Shown here in pieces: positions 10,666-22,109 of a DNA stretch of 64,000 bases. Source of the stretch: Agapetus fuscipes (Eukaryota > Arthropoda > Insecta > Trichoptera > Glossosomatidae). Within the stretch, counting starts at the first letter, position 1, and each line of letters begins with the position of its first letter. The DNA is taken from positions 1,736,001 to 1,800,000 of the forward strand of contig OX637334.1 in the NCBI GenBank assembly GCA_951799405.1. Direction: 5' to 3'. A program made the position numbers and the translations under genes. Under the pieces are notes generated by a model. That model saw nothing but the letters and a program-made list of their open reading frames with translations, searched no databases and was not told the DNA's origin.

Positions 10666-11555
10666 TTGTTGATTGACTGATAAGCCTTTCAAATATTAAA
10701 TACACTTGCAACACGTGTAAACGCAATCATACACGTGCCTTCTTGTGAATGCATGAGAAATATCTTTAAATTTTAATTCAGTAGTGCAATTTTTTTTTCA
10801 AAATAAATTTACGAAAAATTCCCATGTCCGATTATCCGAGGTCAGATTTTTTGTAGTTGTTTATGAATGAGATAGTTAAGCCTTGTTTTTTTTTTGGTTG
10901 TTTGACAAATGAGTTTTCCGACCCCTGGCTTGAGGAATACAATATAATATACCTCATAGTAACTAACTGGCACGTGCTTTAGAGAAACGTGAGGAATTTA
11001 AAGAAGTTTGGGAAAGAATAAGGAATAAAAAATGAGGAATAAAAAGAATAAAGGATACCTTGTTAATGTTGCAGATCGGTTTGAAGATCATGCGTGGGTT
11101 GAATGATAATTTTATATTCAATGTATAATAAAAAAGGTGGCTTTAAATGCGCCAATTAATTACGATGATAATTAAAGAATGAATAAAATATAAATTGAGA
11201 AGCATGATAGGCGAAGCTCTGAATGATGATGTAAAATATGAATTAATTTAACAAAGAATGCATCAACTTGTTAAAAAATATATTGGTATCCAAGTTGTGT
11301 ATTTTAGCGATGGGAAAGGATGGGATATGAATGAAGGAATAAATCTCATTGTAGGGGAAATTATATTAAACGGTTAAATTTAAAAGGATTTGCACCACTA
11401 AAATTGTTGAGATTTAGTTTAATTGAAGGACGTGAAAAATAAAAGATAAATACGAAGGAATGGAAAGAAGTCTAGAGCAGATTGATACGAAGAAATGCTT
11501 GTATTCAACTCAAAAAATAAGTATAAAGAAGTCGCTGAATCTTTCAGAGATATTG
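10666..11555. other. Decayed LINE remnants in AT-rich sequence
   Basis: 10690-10790 is a weak LINE-b 3' piece (ACACGTGCCTTCTTGTGAAT). 11185-11245 reads like decayed LINE-a/b coding (AAATTGAGAAGCATGATAGG corresponds to LRSM). Nothing else recognised. Confidence 0.45.
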
Positions 11556-11559
11556 TTAA

Positions 11560-11766
11560 AACGCAGAAAAAAACTGCTCGTTTATGAAATGAGATACCGG
11601 TTTCTGTGTTGCCACCACAATATAATCCTGTCCTATTCAAAACCAACATCAATCGCCACTTCCTTTCAGTGTCTCAAAACAACACACAACATAACACTAA
11701 GGAGCTAACAGTCAACATCAACCGTCACATCACCAACACCTCTGCGGCACTGCAAAAAATCTCACA
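11560..11766 (+). mobile_element. LINE-d 3' end fragment
   Basis: Contains decayed TARL..P coding, then CTATTCAAAACCAACATCAA, TTCCTTTCAGTGTCTC and CACCTCTGCGGCACTGCAA, matching the 3.3-kb copy. Confidence 0.7.
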
Positions 11767-11767
11767 G

Positions 11768-12030
11768 ACTTTAGATTTTTGAAAATATGAATAAAAATAC
11801 CGGCAAGGTTTACTCAGCCTTCACAAGAAATGAGTACCAGCCCCCCCGGGAGCTGGGAAACCCCCACTTCAACTGAAGTGGTTGCCGTAAGACCGCCCCC
11901 CTTACCTGTAAAAATAAATAGGTTCAACTCGTCACATGCGACCCCTTCGGGGATAACGCGGCAAGAAGTTACACTATATGTGTAGCTTAGTTGGTTTGGT
12001 TGGTTGGTTTGGTTTAAGATGCCTTGAAAT
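11768..12030 (+). mobile_element. SINE-1, head missing, GGTTT-rich tail
   Basis: Begins in AATACCGGCAAGGTTTACTC and continues to TATGTGTAGCTTAG. It then runs into GGTTTGGTTGGTTGGTTTGG, an expanded tail or a microsatellite seeded at the 3' end. A LINE-d terminal fragment follows (12030-12070). Confidence 0.8.
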
Positions 12031-12114
12031 CTAGGTAGTCTCCCGCACAGGATTCCTCAAAAAATAAACCAGACGATTTTCTCTAATTGAAACATGCCAA
12101 TTATAAGAGTGTAA

Positions 12115-13797
12115 AGGCTAGTTCGCACAAGGCCACTGATTTAGTCAAGTAACGAGTAATTTAGTAGTGGGCGGGGCGCTACTCGCCCGTGAAGCGTTCG
12201 CATTACGATCCAGTACAGTACACAAGTGCGAAGTTGGCTGCAGAAAGCCCTTTCTATAATGGCGGAAAATTTGAATTGGCTGCAGTTTGAAAATATTAAT
12301 TGAGTATTAAAATCATGTTATTATAAAGCCCTTTAAATTGGCTATGGTTTGGTAATATTAACTGATTTATGCCCGGCCACCTAGCTAGGAGCCTGTTTAG
12401 CAAACAACTTCGAAACTCGACTTTTGTAAATTCGAAATGTATTTTATGGTTTATAAAATAATATACACATTTTAAATAAAAACAACACATGACTATTTGA
12501 TGTTTATAATAATATCTACCATTTACGCTGCAAACATTATTTTTTAATTGAATTTTTATCTTTTCAATGATGTGTACAAAGTATATTTTGTATGCACACA
12601 CTATAATACGGCTCGTAGTCTGCAGCTGCATTCAGATTCATTTCTTTGTTGCGTTTTTCGTTGTTGACAATTAACATCAATATTCGACATGTAAAATCGG
12701 CATTTCAAATACACGGCGGTCACCAATCAATTATCAAGTTAAAGAAGAAACATGGTTCAACTTTTCAGAGGCTGACCGCGAGAAACTTGTTCAATCCTGC
12801 TACATACGCCTCTCACGTCTGTCACAGATACCAGTTGATGGCTTACAGTGGCATAAAATTGTAATGCCTCTAATCAGTTATCCTCGTGTGTCACTGAATT
12901 GTTTCTGTACAAAACAATAAGTAACAATCCATCTGAAGGATATCATAAGGCCTGTGATATGACAAATTTATGGTAGGTACCTATAAACATCGATCAATGT
13001 AAAAGATCGATGTTTTTAAATACGTAATAAATTCATGGACGATAATATTTATTTCCACAACATCTTTACCAAAACTATATTTGTACAGCTCTATTGTCCG
13101 AAAACTTAAAAATTACTACAATTTCATCCAGCAAGGAGCTACATGATTGTATTTTTGACAGCTGATATCCGCACCAAAAATCGATGTCATACTATTCTTA
13201 TCGAAAAAAAATTACCTTTCTCAAAACTTTTTGGACGTAGATAAGTCCTAGCAACTTCTATATTCTCAAGAGTTTCTAAAAAACCAAGGATATCGGTGTG
13301 CATATCCACTTATTTACAGTTTAAACATGACATAACCTCACTGACAGGTCGCTAAGTTTAGGGAGCGGAACATTGGGCTCGCAAATATAAGAAGTTCTTA
13401 AGTACTTAAATATTTTTAAACAGCACTTTATCTTTAAATATTCTTGCTGAAAACGGGCATTATCTTTTCAAACTGCAGCCAATTTAAATTGCCGCCATTC
13501 TTGCATTTCCGTTTCCCCGCCAAGAGTGAGCGGCCAATGGCGCGGCCGCTAATAAACTCGACTCGGACTCGGGCTTTTCCGTGGCTCTTCGGACTCGGAC
13601 TTTTCCGTGGCTTCTCGGCAACACTCGCCCACGGACGGTGGGCGGGGCCGCTACTTGCCCGAAAAAATAGAATGAAATGGATCGGCTTGACTAAACCATT
13701 GACTTAACTACTGGACTAAATTGTTGGGGTTCGCACACGTTTAGCCACTAAATTACTCGTTACTTGGCTAAATTACTCGCCTTGTCCGAACCAGCCA
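12115..13797. mobile_element. Harbinger-like TIR element, TAA TSD
   Basis: TIRs begin AGGCTAGTTCGCACAAGG on the left and TGGCTGGTTCGGACAAGG on the right. TAA flanks both ends (12112-12114, 13798-13800), the PIF/Harbinger signature. Subterminal inverted repeats at about 12258-12298 and 13465-13505 share ATTGGCTGCAGTTTGAAAA. No transposase is detectable, so this is a non-autonomous derivative. A GC-rich stretch at 13500-13645 is internal. Confidence 0.85.
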
Positions 13798-13800
13798 TAA

Positions 13801-14152
13801 AGGCTTGTTCGCACAAGGCCACTATTTTAGTCCAGTACCGAGTAATTTAGTGGTGGGCGGGGCCACAGAGTATGTAGGTTTATAGAGAGCGGTCTTGGAA
13901 CAATTAAAATGTAACCAAGAAGTATTATTTTTATATGAAACGATGGATAGCGCCAGTTATGATAGTTTAGTATTGTCTAGACGCGTAGGGTAGTTACTGG
14001 CGCTATCTATCGTTTCATATAAAAATAATACTTCTTGGTTACATTTTTTTTGTTCTAAGACCGCTCTTTATAAACCTACATACTCTGTGGCCCCGCCCAC
14101 CACGAAATTACTCGGTACTGGACTAAAATAGTGGCCTTGTGCGAACAAGCCT
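13801..14152. mobile_element. Harbinger-like foldback MITE with 157-bp arms
   Basis: Arms 13801-13957 and 13996-14152 are inverse copies differing at about six positions by eye, around a 38-bp loop. The ends AGGCTTGTTCGCACAAGG match the neighbouring larger element. TAA occurs on both sides (13798-13800, 14153-14155). The single-stranded form would make a very stable hairpin. Confidence 0.9.
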
Positions 14153-14197
14153 TAAGAGACGAGAGTGTAAGAGACGAGAATGTAAGAGACGAGAATA
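14153..14197. repeat. 15-bp tandem repeat, three units
   Basis: Three units of TAAGAGACGAGARTG (last unit ending ATA). The first unit begins exactly at the right TAA of the adjacent MITE. Confidence 0.85.
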
Positions 14198-14585
14198 AAA
14201 GGAGACGCGAGCGTTTAACATTCCCGCGGGGCCTTTATTTTGGAAATGTTTCACATGCTGCGGCCGAATGGCGGACCGTTAATTAAAAATTCCAATCACG
14301 AAAGCGCTGGGTTCTGTTCCCAGCAGCGACTACTTCAGGAGATTCTCGAGAGAAGAAAGGGTTTAAAAGGGCAAGGCGAAAAAAATAACCTCCAAAAATG
14401 CCTGCGGCGCACGCTTAAAGTGAACTTCACACCAGGATAGCGTTTTTTTTTTTAAATAGCCTTTGAAGTTTTTATGAATGACCGCAGTTGAGGACAGAGA
14501 CGACTGGAGGCTGAGGATAACGGAGGCTAAGGAGAGATATGGGCTTTAGAGACAAATTAGAAGAATATTTTTTATGTCTGAATGC
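14198..14585. other. No recognisable feature
   Basis: A 66-codon frame at 14240-14440 has no recognised motif and no splice context that convinces me. Confidence 0.35.
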
Positions 14586-14835
14586 GTTAGAAGTTCTAGT
14601 TGGCAGAACGCTTGCGAGAGCTAGGGTTCAATCTTTAAAAACGTTTTAGATTTTGGTTTTTAGTGTTCACTTTCTAACCTTAAAATCATAGAACCGGCCA
14701 GAGTTTACTCACTTTTCATAAAAAAAATGAGTTCTACCTCCCATCCCGGGAGCAAGACACGTTCATTTTAAGTGGAGTGATTGGTGAAGGTTGGCCTCTG
14801 TGAAAATAAATATGTTCCATTTGCCACATCCATTC
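14586..14835 (+). mobile_element. SINE-1, diverged copy
   Basis: TTGGCAGAACGCTTGC and a decayed B box, then weak matches to the body (CCCGGGAGCAAG, GTGAAAATAAATATGTTCC). Confidence 0.6.
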
Positions 14836-14979
14836 CCTTTGAATGGCCGAGGGGTAGGCGCAAGCTCTTGAATTTGGCAAAACGCATGTTTGAGCCCGGC
14901 CTTACCCTATCGACAATAACTTCGACTTTGGTACAACATATGCAAACATACAAGCTTCTGCTTTCGCATAAAGGCACCA

Positions 14980-15515
14980 GCGCTGGAAGTCTCATCACCA
15001 CGGTAATTCTTACTTACCGAGTATTGGTAATATTTGTATAAAAACTAATCAGCTGTCATCTTGTTCATCTTGTCATCAGCTGTCATCAGATGGGTGACCG
15101 CTTAGGTACACCGCGTGTCGTTGGCATCTTGGACCGGTCCGTAGTGGCAACACTTCGGACTCGTAAATGGAAGGTTGTGGATTCGGATCCCGGCGGAGCA
15201 CAAAAAATATACCATTTATATTTCGAATGTGCTCTTCGCTGAGTTGAAAAATTCATAAACCTTTACCAAAGACCGGTCACTGAAAGGTCCATCCAACCTT
15301 ACAACAACTGGGTCTTGCTTGAGAATTGGCGCTTTCTACAGCGACGACCAAGCTCGAAGAGGGCTCTTGAGGTGTGATACACACAAAAACAGCGCTCACA
15401 AAATAAATAATCCTAATATTATTATTATTATCTTGGATTGACAGGTCTTCATACAAATATTATCGATTTTCAATATTACCGTGGTGATGAGACTTCCAGC
15501 CCTGGTCTGGCAAAA
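14980..15515. mobile_element. MITE-D relative split by a SINE-2
   Basis: CTGGAAGTCTCATCACCACG (14982 on) is mirrored by ATTACCGTGGTGATGAGACT (15473 on). The core AATCAGCTGTCATC and GGATTGACAGGTCTTCATAC match MITE-D. A SINE-2 occupies 15088-15431 between the halves. Confidence 0.7.
15088..15431 (+). mobile_element. SINE-2 with 3' half of the 5S head
   Basis: Starts GATGGGTGACCGCTTAGG (5S 3' half), then CGCGTGTCGTTGGCATCTTG, tRNA-like head, body and an (ATT)n tail. Inserted into the MITE-D relative. Confidence 0.85.
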
Positions 15516-16410
15516 TAGTTTGGGAAATTGCATTCCTCTTTACGAATTTGTTTAAAAAAGCTACACTATTCATAATTGCAATATGCCACCTAATTGCGTA
15601 GGTTCAAAGCAAAAACATATACAGAGAACTCTGATCAATGCTAGCACACTTAGGAGGACTTGTCGCTTACCACTCCCCACTTGCTACTTTACTTTACTAA
15701 TAACTTGCACACTATCCTTTTCTGCGTTAGGCTTGAGAGCGGGCAGGACCGTAACGAGGGGGGCGAGGAGCGCGCGCGATCAGCAGGCGCGGGATAATGG
15801 GAGCAAAGCGACCTCGCTCGTGGCGGGGAGCAGGGCAGTGCCAGAATAGTGAAAATAAATAGGTTTTATTTCTAAAGTTTTGTACAAAAAAAAACTAGAT
15901 GATTACAACAAAGCTTCGGCGCTTAACCATCAGGCCATCTTAACTTAAAACCTTAGTTCACAGATCAAGTAATTCAAATTAAAAATGTAAAAATGTATTT
16001 TGAATTGATCATGTTAATATGTATTTGTTTCTTGCCAGCATAAAATGAGCTAATGTCAACTTTATTTTAGAAACAGTCAAAGTTATTCTATTCTTACATT
16101 TTAATGGTGTTTGAGAAAAAACAAAACAAAGTATTTTTTCCCTCGAGTATACTTATATTTTTGTAAATTATATTTTTGTATACATATTTTTGACCCCTAA
16201 TGAATATTTATTTTTTACTAAAGTAAATTATACGTGTGAGAACTATTGAAATAGTTTGTATTGCTCTTTCTCATCGAAAAGTTATCAACCAATTTTTAAG
16301 TTATAAAAGTCCGATTTGTCTACTGCATCTGGTGCTGGATCGGAAGTCTACAAGTGTATGAAGAGGTGTAAAGCTTTAACACTGTTAAAGCTAACACTGT
16401 TTAACCATTT
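15516..16410. other. Unassigned; GC-rich island at 15725-15845
   Basis: 15725-15845 is strongly GC-rich (GGGGGGCGAGGAGCGCGCGC) in AT-rich surroundings. It is preceded by a pyrimidine tract and TTAG, but no frame with a recognisable protein. A short inverted AAGCTTTAACACTGTTAAAG lies near 16373. Confidence 0.35.
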
Positions 16411-16412
16411 TT

Positions 16413-16856
16413 CGATAGCGAAATGAGTAAAGTATGTACGGTGGAAATGAAGCATTTGAGAAGCATGACAGGAAAAACTCTGAGGGATAGAGTTAGGAAT
16501 GAATGGGTAAAAAAAGAATGTAATTTAAAGGGGATGTGAAAGATAAGGTACAAAAGAATGTGATGAGATGGTTTGGGCATGTGGAAAGAATGAATGATGA
16601 TAGACTGACAAAGTATGTATACAAAGAAAGTGTGAAAGGAAAAAGAGGGAAGGGACGACCGAGAAAAGTATGGAGTGATCAGATTGAGGAGATTGTGAAA
16701 GAATGGGATATACAAAGTGAGCGTAAAAGAAGAAAATGCGTGAAAAAGGTGATGGATATGAATGAATTGAAAGAGGTATGTAAGGATAGGAAAAAATGGA
16801 GGCAACTCTGCAGAGGCTCTGGCCACCCCTAGCGGAATGGCGACAGAGTTACAGTT
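16413..16856 (+). mobile_element. LINE-a, 5'-truncated and frameshifted
   Basis: Begins CGATAGCGAAATGAGTAAAG and matches the 1.5-kb copy to the stop and ACAGTT tail. A change near 16530 (AAAGGGGATGTG for AAAGAGGATGTG plus an indel) breaks the frame between the SEMSKV part and the QKNVMRWFGHVERM part. Confidence 0.9.
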
Positions 16857-17870
16857 GCTGTTTGTCTGGCGATCCCGTCCGAAACCGTAGACAATCCGGA
16901 CAGAATTCGTGCTGTGTAAAAATGCGAATCAAAATCAATCCCCGCATAAGCAGGGATTGGCAGACATGAATCGGTACAAATCTACCCTGATTTATATGAA
17001 GTTACTCCCATGCTCATGGTACTCGCCGGGATCTGAGCGCTGTCCCACTATGTTGCTCCTGTCAGCCACAGTAAGGAGCGTTCCCACGCCGGGCACGCAC
17101 GCACGTTCGGCCAACTCACCGCCTTGGGCTAGTGCCCAAAGGATGCAGTGTCATTGACGGCCCTGTGCCTCAACATGAACTATTCCTTCTTTAAATGTTT
17201 AGCGCATTTTTTTTAATAGATTTGTGTAGAGTAATGCAATTTACCAACCTATTTGGCCTGGCCAGTTGTTTTTATGCGAAAGCAGAAGCTTGTGTGCATG
17301 CAACGGCATCTGTTGAACCAGGGTCGAAGTTATGGTCAAATGAGGTAGGTAGACGTGATTCTATCCAACGTTTATTCTGTCCCAAATACGCTTGTCTGGA
17401 ACAGCGACGAAAAAACTATTAAATACAATATTTCGCTTAACATTAACATTTCCTTTAAAAAAAAACTAAATATTTCTTTAATATGAGTACATTTTGTCAT
17501 TTCTTTCATAATCATTCAACAAACCTTTTGGTTTAAAAAATCCATAGCGAAGAAGTAGGTACAAGAAAATAAGCTGCCATTATTCATAAGGCATTGAAAG
17601 CGATCTTTGTATCATCCCATAAGGTAAAATAATTGTTGGTCGGCCATCTCGGATCGCCTTGGGCGCCACATAAGGTACAACTTCTTAAAAAAACATTCAG
17701 TTCCCACAGATGTAGAGAATTACCATAAAAATACCCCCTTAGGGTGGCCCTGCCTAACATTGTTATTAACTTAATTTGTGCGTCAAAAAGGGACGAATTG
17801 ATCAAATTAGTTATTTTAAAAAAACATATATATCTAAGCGATAGAAATATTGTGGCTTGGGTTCGAATCT
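16857..17870. other. No recognisable gene
   Basis: 16860-17165 is more GC-rich and has no supported frame. The rest is AT-rich. Confidence 0.35.
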
Positions 17871-19574
17871 AAGGGAAATCTAATAATAGGTGTCTGCTTC
17901 TGTGGTTGCTTTGAATATGAATCTTAAATGTTAATAATGTATCTTTCCTACTCAGATTACAAATTAAAGAATAAAAATGGCCTTTCTTAGATTTCAAAAC
18001 GACGGTTAGTAGGTATTGAAGTTTAAAAGGAATCCTTTTACTTTTCATTTTGATACGTATTTGATTATTTTTTTGATAAAAAATAAATACAAAGAAACCC
18101 TCACTCTCCTGTCGTTGCTGTCGAATGAAAAGATTTCAAATTTCGTTTGTATAGAAAGACATGAAACGCTGTTTTTTTTTTGTTTCCGTTTGCATTGTAA
18201 TAATTTTGTATATCTTTTTAAATTGTATTTATCAATGGTTTTTTTATAATGTCATACAAAACTGGCTTACAAATACATTTAATAATTATTCCATTCCCTT
18301 AAATATTTTTCTATTTGCATCTTTATAAACAGGTAGGTAAAAAAATACTTTTAGGTTTTTATAATAAAATTCGAACGCAACCAAATTCAAACGCAGCCAT
18401 TTTTATTTAAATAAAAGAACACGCTCGTGCGCATGCGCCATTTCTGTCACATTACCGGCGTCCTATTCTTGAAAACTCTACGAAATGTATTTTGCGTACG
18501 AGATTTTTACGCTATTAAGCATTTTTATATCCTTTCCACGCGAAGCTGTCCAATGACGGATCGCAAGTGGTAGTGCGTGTTCGTTTTCACAAAATTTAGC
18601 GATCCCATACATTTCGCGACCAAAACCATAGACAAACCGTACCGGGTGAAAATGCAGTTAGAGAATTGCTCCCCAAATTTCTTTCCTTTTTAAAATATGT
18701 TTATGGTTGATGGACAATTTTAATCAAACTTAAAATTAAGATTCATTTTATTTTACCTACCAGGCAATTTACTTATTATTATTTTTCATTGCACACGTTT
18801 CTTTACTAAAAAAACATATTATTTAAACAATTATGAGGCATATTTTAGATCCTTTTGGAATTAATCTTACGTGGCATACAATATTACATCACATAGAAAA
18901 GATGGTCCAGTCGAATTTTAAAGTAGTTTTACATTCAATAAATTCCTAAGAAAAGGTTGAATGAAATACCTCACTTGATTATATGGTACACACCGCATAC
19001 CTTTTGATTTAATATCAAGACCTACCCCAACATCTTAGGGTCATTGATTTTTTATAGAGACCCCAAGAATGGATTATGTTTCAAAATTTATTTTTTATCG
19101 ATAATACTTAACATAATGGATCCATGAAAAAAACGGATTTTACTGACCATGCAAAAGAGAAGAACGATTTTCTCTACGTTTCGTCGGAGTCATATCTGAC
19201 GTCCTCAGGAGACGTGTGTCCTCTACAAAGAGGAATCAATAACAAAATATTATTTTGCGTTTTAACTAAGACAACTCGTGATCTAGCAACAATCCCTCAA
19301 GGAGCCGTTGCTTTCAAACTCACAGAACGGTTTCCGCCACTTGTAAAAAAATAACTTTGTATGAGCGTCCATGTGCAATAAATCTGACGCATACACATGG
19401 GGTACGGCCTTCTTGTGAAGTTAAAAGCAACGGCACGATAAAACAATAATCTTTATGTCAGAGGCGAGCCCATGACTTTAAAAGTGCAAGGTCCGATGTT
19501 ACTGAAGCTAATAGCATACCTCGGGCGGTACTCCTTGTGGCATTGTTGCTAGAGAAAGAGTAGCGTGAAGAATA
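17871..19574. other. Long AT-rich stretch, little content
   Basis: 17885-17965 is a weak LINE-b end. 18420-18680 is locally GC-richer. A 76-codon frame at 19124-19354 has plausible composition but no recognised domain and no clear splice or poly(A) context. A string near 19495 recurs from 4.7 kb. Confidence 0.35.
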
Positions 19575-19585
19575 AAAAAGCTCCT

Positions 19586-19766
19586 AATCTAATTTAATGT
19601 AATCTAATCTTAATTGCAAGGATATGTAACATTGAGGATTCACATTATATGCATTCTCACAAGTGCTTGCACATGCCGCATGTGAACTTACAACATAAAA
19701 ACCCAAATCTCAAATGAACATACACCCTGCAACTCTTGCCGATCTTCCCTAAAATAGGGGTGAATT
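19586..19766 (-). mobile_element. LINE-b 3' end, truncated
   Basis: Minus strand: CCTATTTTAGGGAAGATCGG to CAATTAAGATTAGATTACAT; the first ~70 bp are missing. Confidence 0.8.
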
Positions 19767-19774
19767 TTTTTTTT

Positions 19775-19830
19775 TTTTAAAGAAATCCTGTGCGGGAGAC
19801 TCCCTAGATTCTAAAGACTCTAGGGGTCTA
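19775..19830 (-). mobile_element. LINE-d terminal fragment
   Basis: Minus strand: CTCTAGAATCTAGGG..GTCTCCCGCACAGGATTTCTT followed by an A-rich end, shared with 48.8 and 62.2 kb. Confidence 0.65.
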
Positions 19831-19995
19831 TGACGCACAAAAATATACCATTTATATTTCGAGTGTGCTCTTCGCTGGGTTGAAAAACTCATAAACCTTT
19901 ACCAATGACCGGTCACCAAAGGTCCATCCAGCCTTACAGCAACTGGGTCTTGCTTGAGAATTGTCGCTTTGTAGCGACGACGACCAAGCTCGTAA
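19831..19995 (+). mobile_element. SINE-2, both heads missing
   Basis: Starts in the CACAAAAATATACCATTTAT body and runs to GACGACCAAGCTCGTA, where a SINE-1 begins. Confidence 0.8.
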
Positions 19996-20252
19996 AAAGG
20001 TCGATAGCTCAATTGGTAGAATGCTTGCATTCCATGCCGGGAGCAAGGGTTCGATCTTTATTCAGCCTTTACAAGAAATGAGAACCAGCTCCCCCGGGAG
20101 CTGGGAAACCCCCGCTTCAACTGAAAGTGGTTGGTGTGAGGCTGGCTCCCTTACCCGTAAAAATAAATAGGTCCCGAATCGCCACATGCGACCCCTTCGG
20201 GAATAACGCAGGCAAGAAGTTACGCTCTATGTGTAGCTTAGTTGCGTTTTTC
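19996..20252 (+). mobile_element. SINE-1 with internal deletion
   Basis: AGGTCGATAGCTCAATTGGT head and AGGGTTCGATC B box, then a jump straight to ATTCAGCCTTTACAAGAAAT (about 90 bp deleted), then body to GTGTAGCTTAGTTGCG. Confidence 0.85.
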
Positions 20253-20301
20253 GTTGCGAGGCTCATGGGGGGACCGAACAGCGCACAAGATAAAGACTAT
20301 T

Positions 20302-20542
20302 GGGGCTATTCTTAGATATTTTAGTCGTCGGTTGAGCCCACGCTTTGACAAGCTAATGATCCATTTGTATGAAGACCTGTCAATCCAAGATGGCCGCAAG
20401 CGAACAGCTGATTTGTTTTCATACAAATATTACAAAATTCGGTAGGTAAGAACGACCGTGCTTATGAAACTTCCAGCGCAGGCACCATTAGTTTGTCAAA
20501 TCGTGGGCTCAACCGACGACTAAAATGTCTAAGAATAGCCCC
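20302..20542. mobile_element. MITE-D, complete
   Basis: TIRs of ~50-55 bp begin GGGGCTATTCTTAGA and include GTCGTCGGTTGAGCCCACG. The core carries ATCCAAGATGGCCGCAAG. The flanking TSD is unclear. 241 bp, no protein. Sister copy at 45899-46136. Confidence 0.85.
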
Positions 20543-20925
20543 GTATGTATATAGACATAATTCCCGATGTTAGCGATTCAACTTTCACGTGGTAATATGT
20601 GAAATCATTTCAAGTCATCATGATTTTTTGACTTTATAAGGTCTGTTATTTCTGGCCCCATGTAATTTATTTCTCAAAAATGTGAAAGCATAGTGGACCG
20701 CGTTTTTTGGAAATCTGGTTTTTGACTCTTCAATTACAGTAATTATGTAATCAAGACACAAAAACAAGAAGAAATGTGTTACATAATAATTCTACATCAT
20801 CCATATAAAAGAGATCCGTCAAAGTATTTTTTCATGTGCCATTTATAGTATGTTCTGTTTTAGGTATGTGATGTTTTGTCATGTGACGTTTTGTCTTGTA
20901 TTGTCATTGTGATGTATTTGACCCA

Positions 20926-21137
20926 TCCGTGGTCTAATGGTTAACACTTATGACTCGTAAATGGAAGTTTGTTGGCTAGAATCCGGGCGGAGCACAAAAA
21001 ATATACCATTTATATTTTCAAATTTCCTCTTCGTTGGGTTGAAAAATTCATAAACCTTTATCAAAGACCGGTCACTAAAGGCCCATACAATCTTACAGCT
21101 ACTGAGTCTTGCTTGAGAATTGGCGCTATGTAGTGAC
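20926..21137 (+). mobile_element. SINE-2 without 5S head
   Basis: tRNA-like head GTGGTCTAATGGTTAACACT with GACTCGTAAATGGAAG, then the body to GCGCTATGTAGTGACG. Confidence 0.8.
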
Positions 21138-21440
21138 GAACAAGCTCAGTTGGTAGAAAGCTTGCATTCTATGCTGAGAGCAAGGATTCGATCCCCACCG
21201 AGGGTGTCAGAAATTATTTCCCGTTTCGGTGTTTATTTCAAGCCCAAATACCGGCAAGGCTTACTCCGCCTTCACAAGAAGTGATAACTAGTCCCCTCGG
21301 GAGCTGGGAAATCTCCATTTCGAATGAAGTGGTGGGTGTGAGGCCAGCCCCTTAAAGCGTAAAAATAAATAGGTCCCGAATCACAACATCCGACCCCTTC
21401 AGGGATAACGCGGCAAGAAGTGACACTTTATGCGTAGCTT
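21138..21440 (+). mobile_element. SINE-1, near full length
   Basis: CAAGCTCAGTTGGTAGAAAG head, B box GGATTCGATCCCC, then the complete body ending TTATGCGTAGCTTAGG. Joined directly to the preceding SINE-2. Confidence 0.85.
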
Positions 21441-21515
21441 AGGATTGTAATTGTGATGGTATGTCACGTGATGTAAAGTCATGTGTTGTTTTGTCACTGT
21501 GCCGTTCTAAGATTG

Positions 21516-22105
21516 AACTGTAAAATTTTAAACCTTTGGTGAGCTTGTAAAGGGAGCAGTAGTCAATGAATAGAGAGACAGTTTGTCTTTGTTCGTCTCC
21601 CACAGCTAGCTCAGAAATGTCATGGGAAGAGACGCCGCGCCGGGTTGATAAGGATCCCAACACAATCTGTTCATCTCCTAATCATTAATAGTGCTATCAC
21701 CGCGAGATCAGCAGATGCCATCTTTACCATAACCTGACGGCGATTGTTCAGGATCATTTAAGAGACAGATGGAGAAGGAATTTCATTCTTATTGCAGAAT
21801 CATTTAGTTAATAGATCGATCAGTTTTCTTTAAATGAATGATTTGGAATAATATAAAGTTTTTATAAGAAAGGAATCTAAGGTTAAAATCACTCTGATGA
21901 TGACACAGAGCTGGAAAGAAGTGACAAAAGAATATGAGGTGCGGAAGATATTTCGGAAGATTTTTAAGATGAAAAAAAGGCTCAAGATTTATTTAAAAAC
22001 ATTTCGTTGGCTACGTCACCAAAGAAACGTCAAGAATAATGTAAGTTCTTCCACAACGGTTTGTCTTATATTTGAAAAAAGTTTACAAAATTTAAGTTTC
22101 TCGGT
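21516..22105. other. No recognisable feature
   Basis: AT-rich. Nothing supported. Confidence 0.35.
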
Positions 22106-22109
22106 AGGT

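Larger units (their letters stand above)
20838..21515. mobile_element. Foldback element E, split by two SINEs
   Basis: 20838-20925 (TATGTGATGTTTTGTCATGT) and 21441-21515 (GTGTTGTTTTGTCACTGTGC) are adjacent pieces of one arm of the 7.2-kb family. A SINE-2 and a SINE-1 lie between. Confidence 0.7.

Noticed and set aside
13444..13707. 87-codon frame in the Harbinger-like element as a transposase
   Set aside because: No DDE or Myb-like motif; it covers the GC-rich subterminal inverted repeat.
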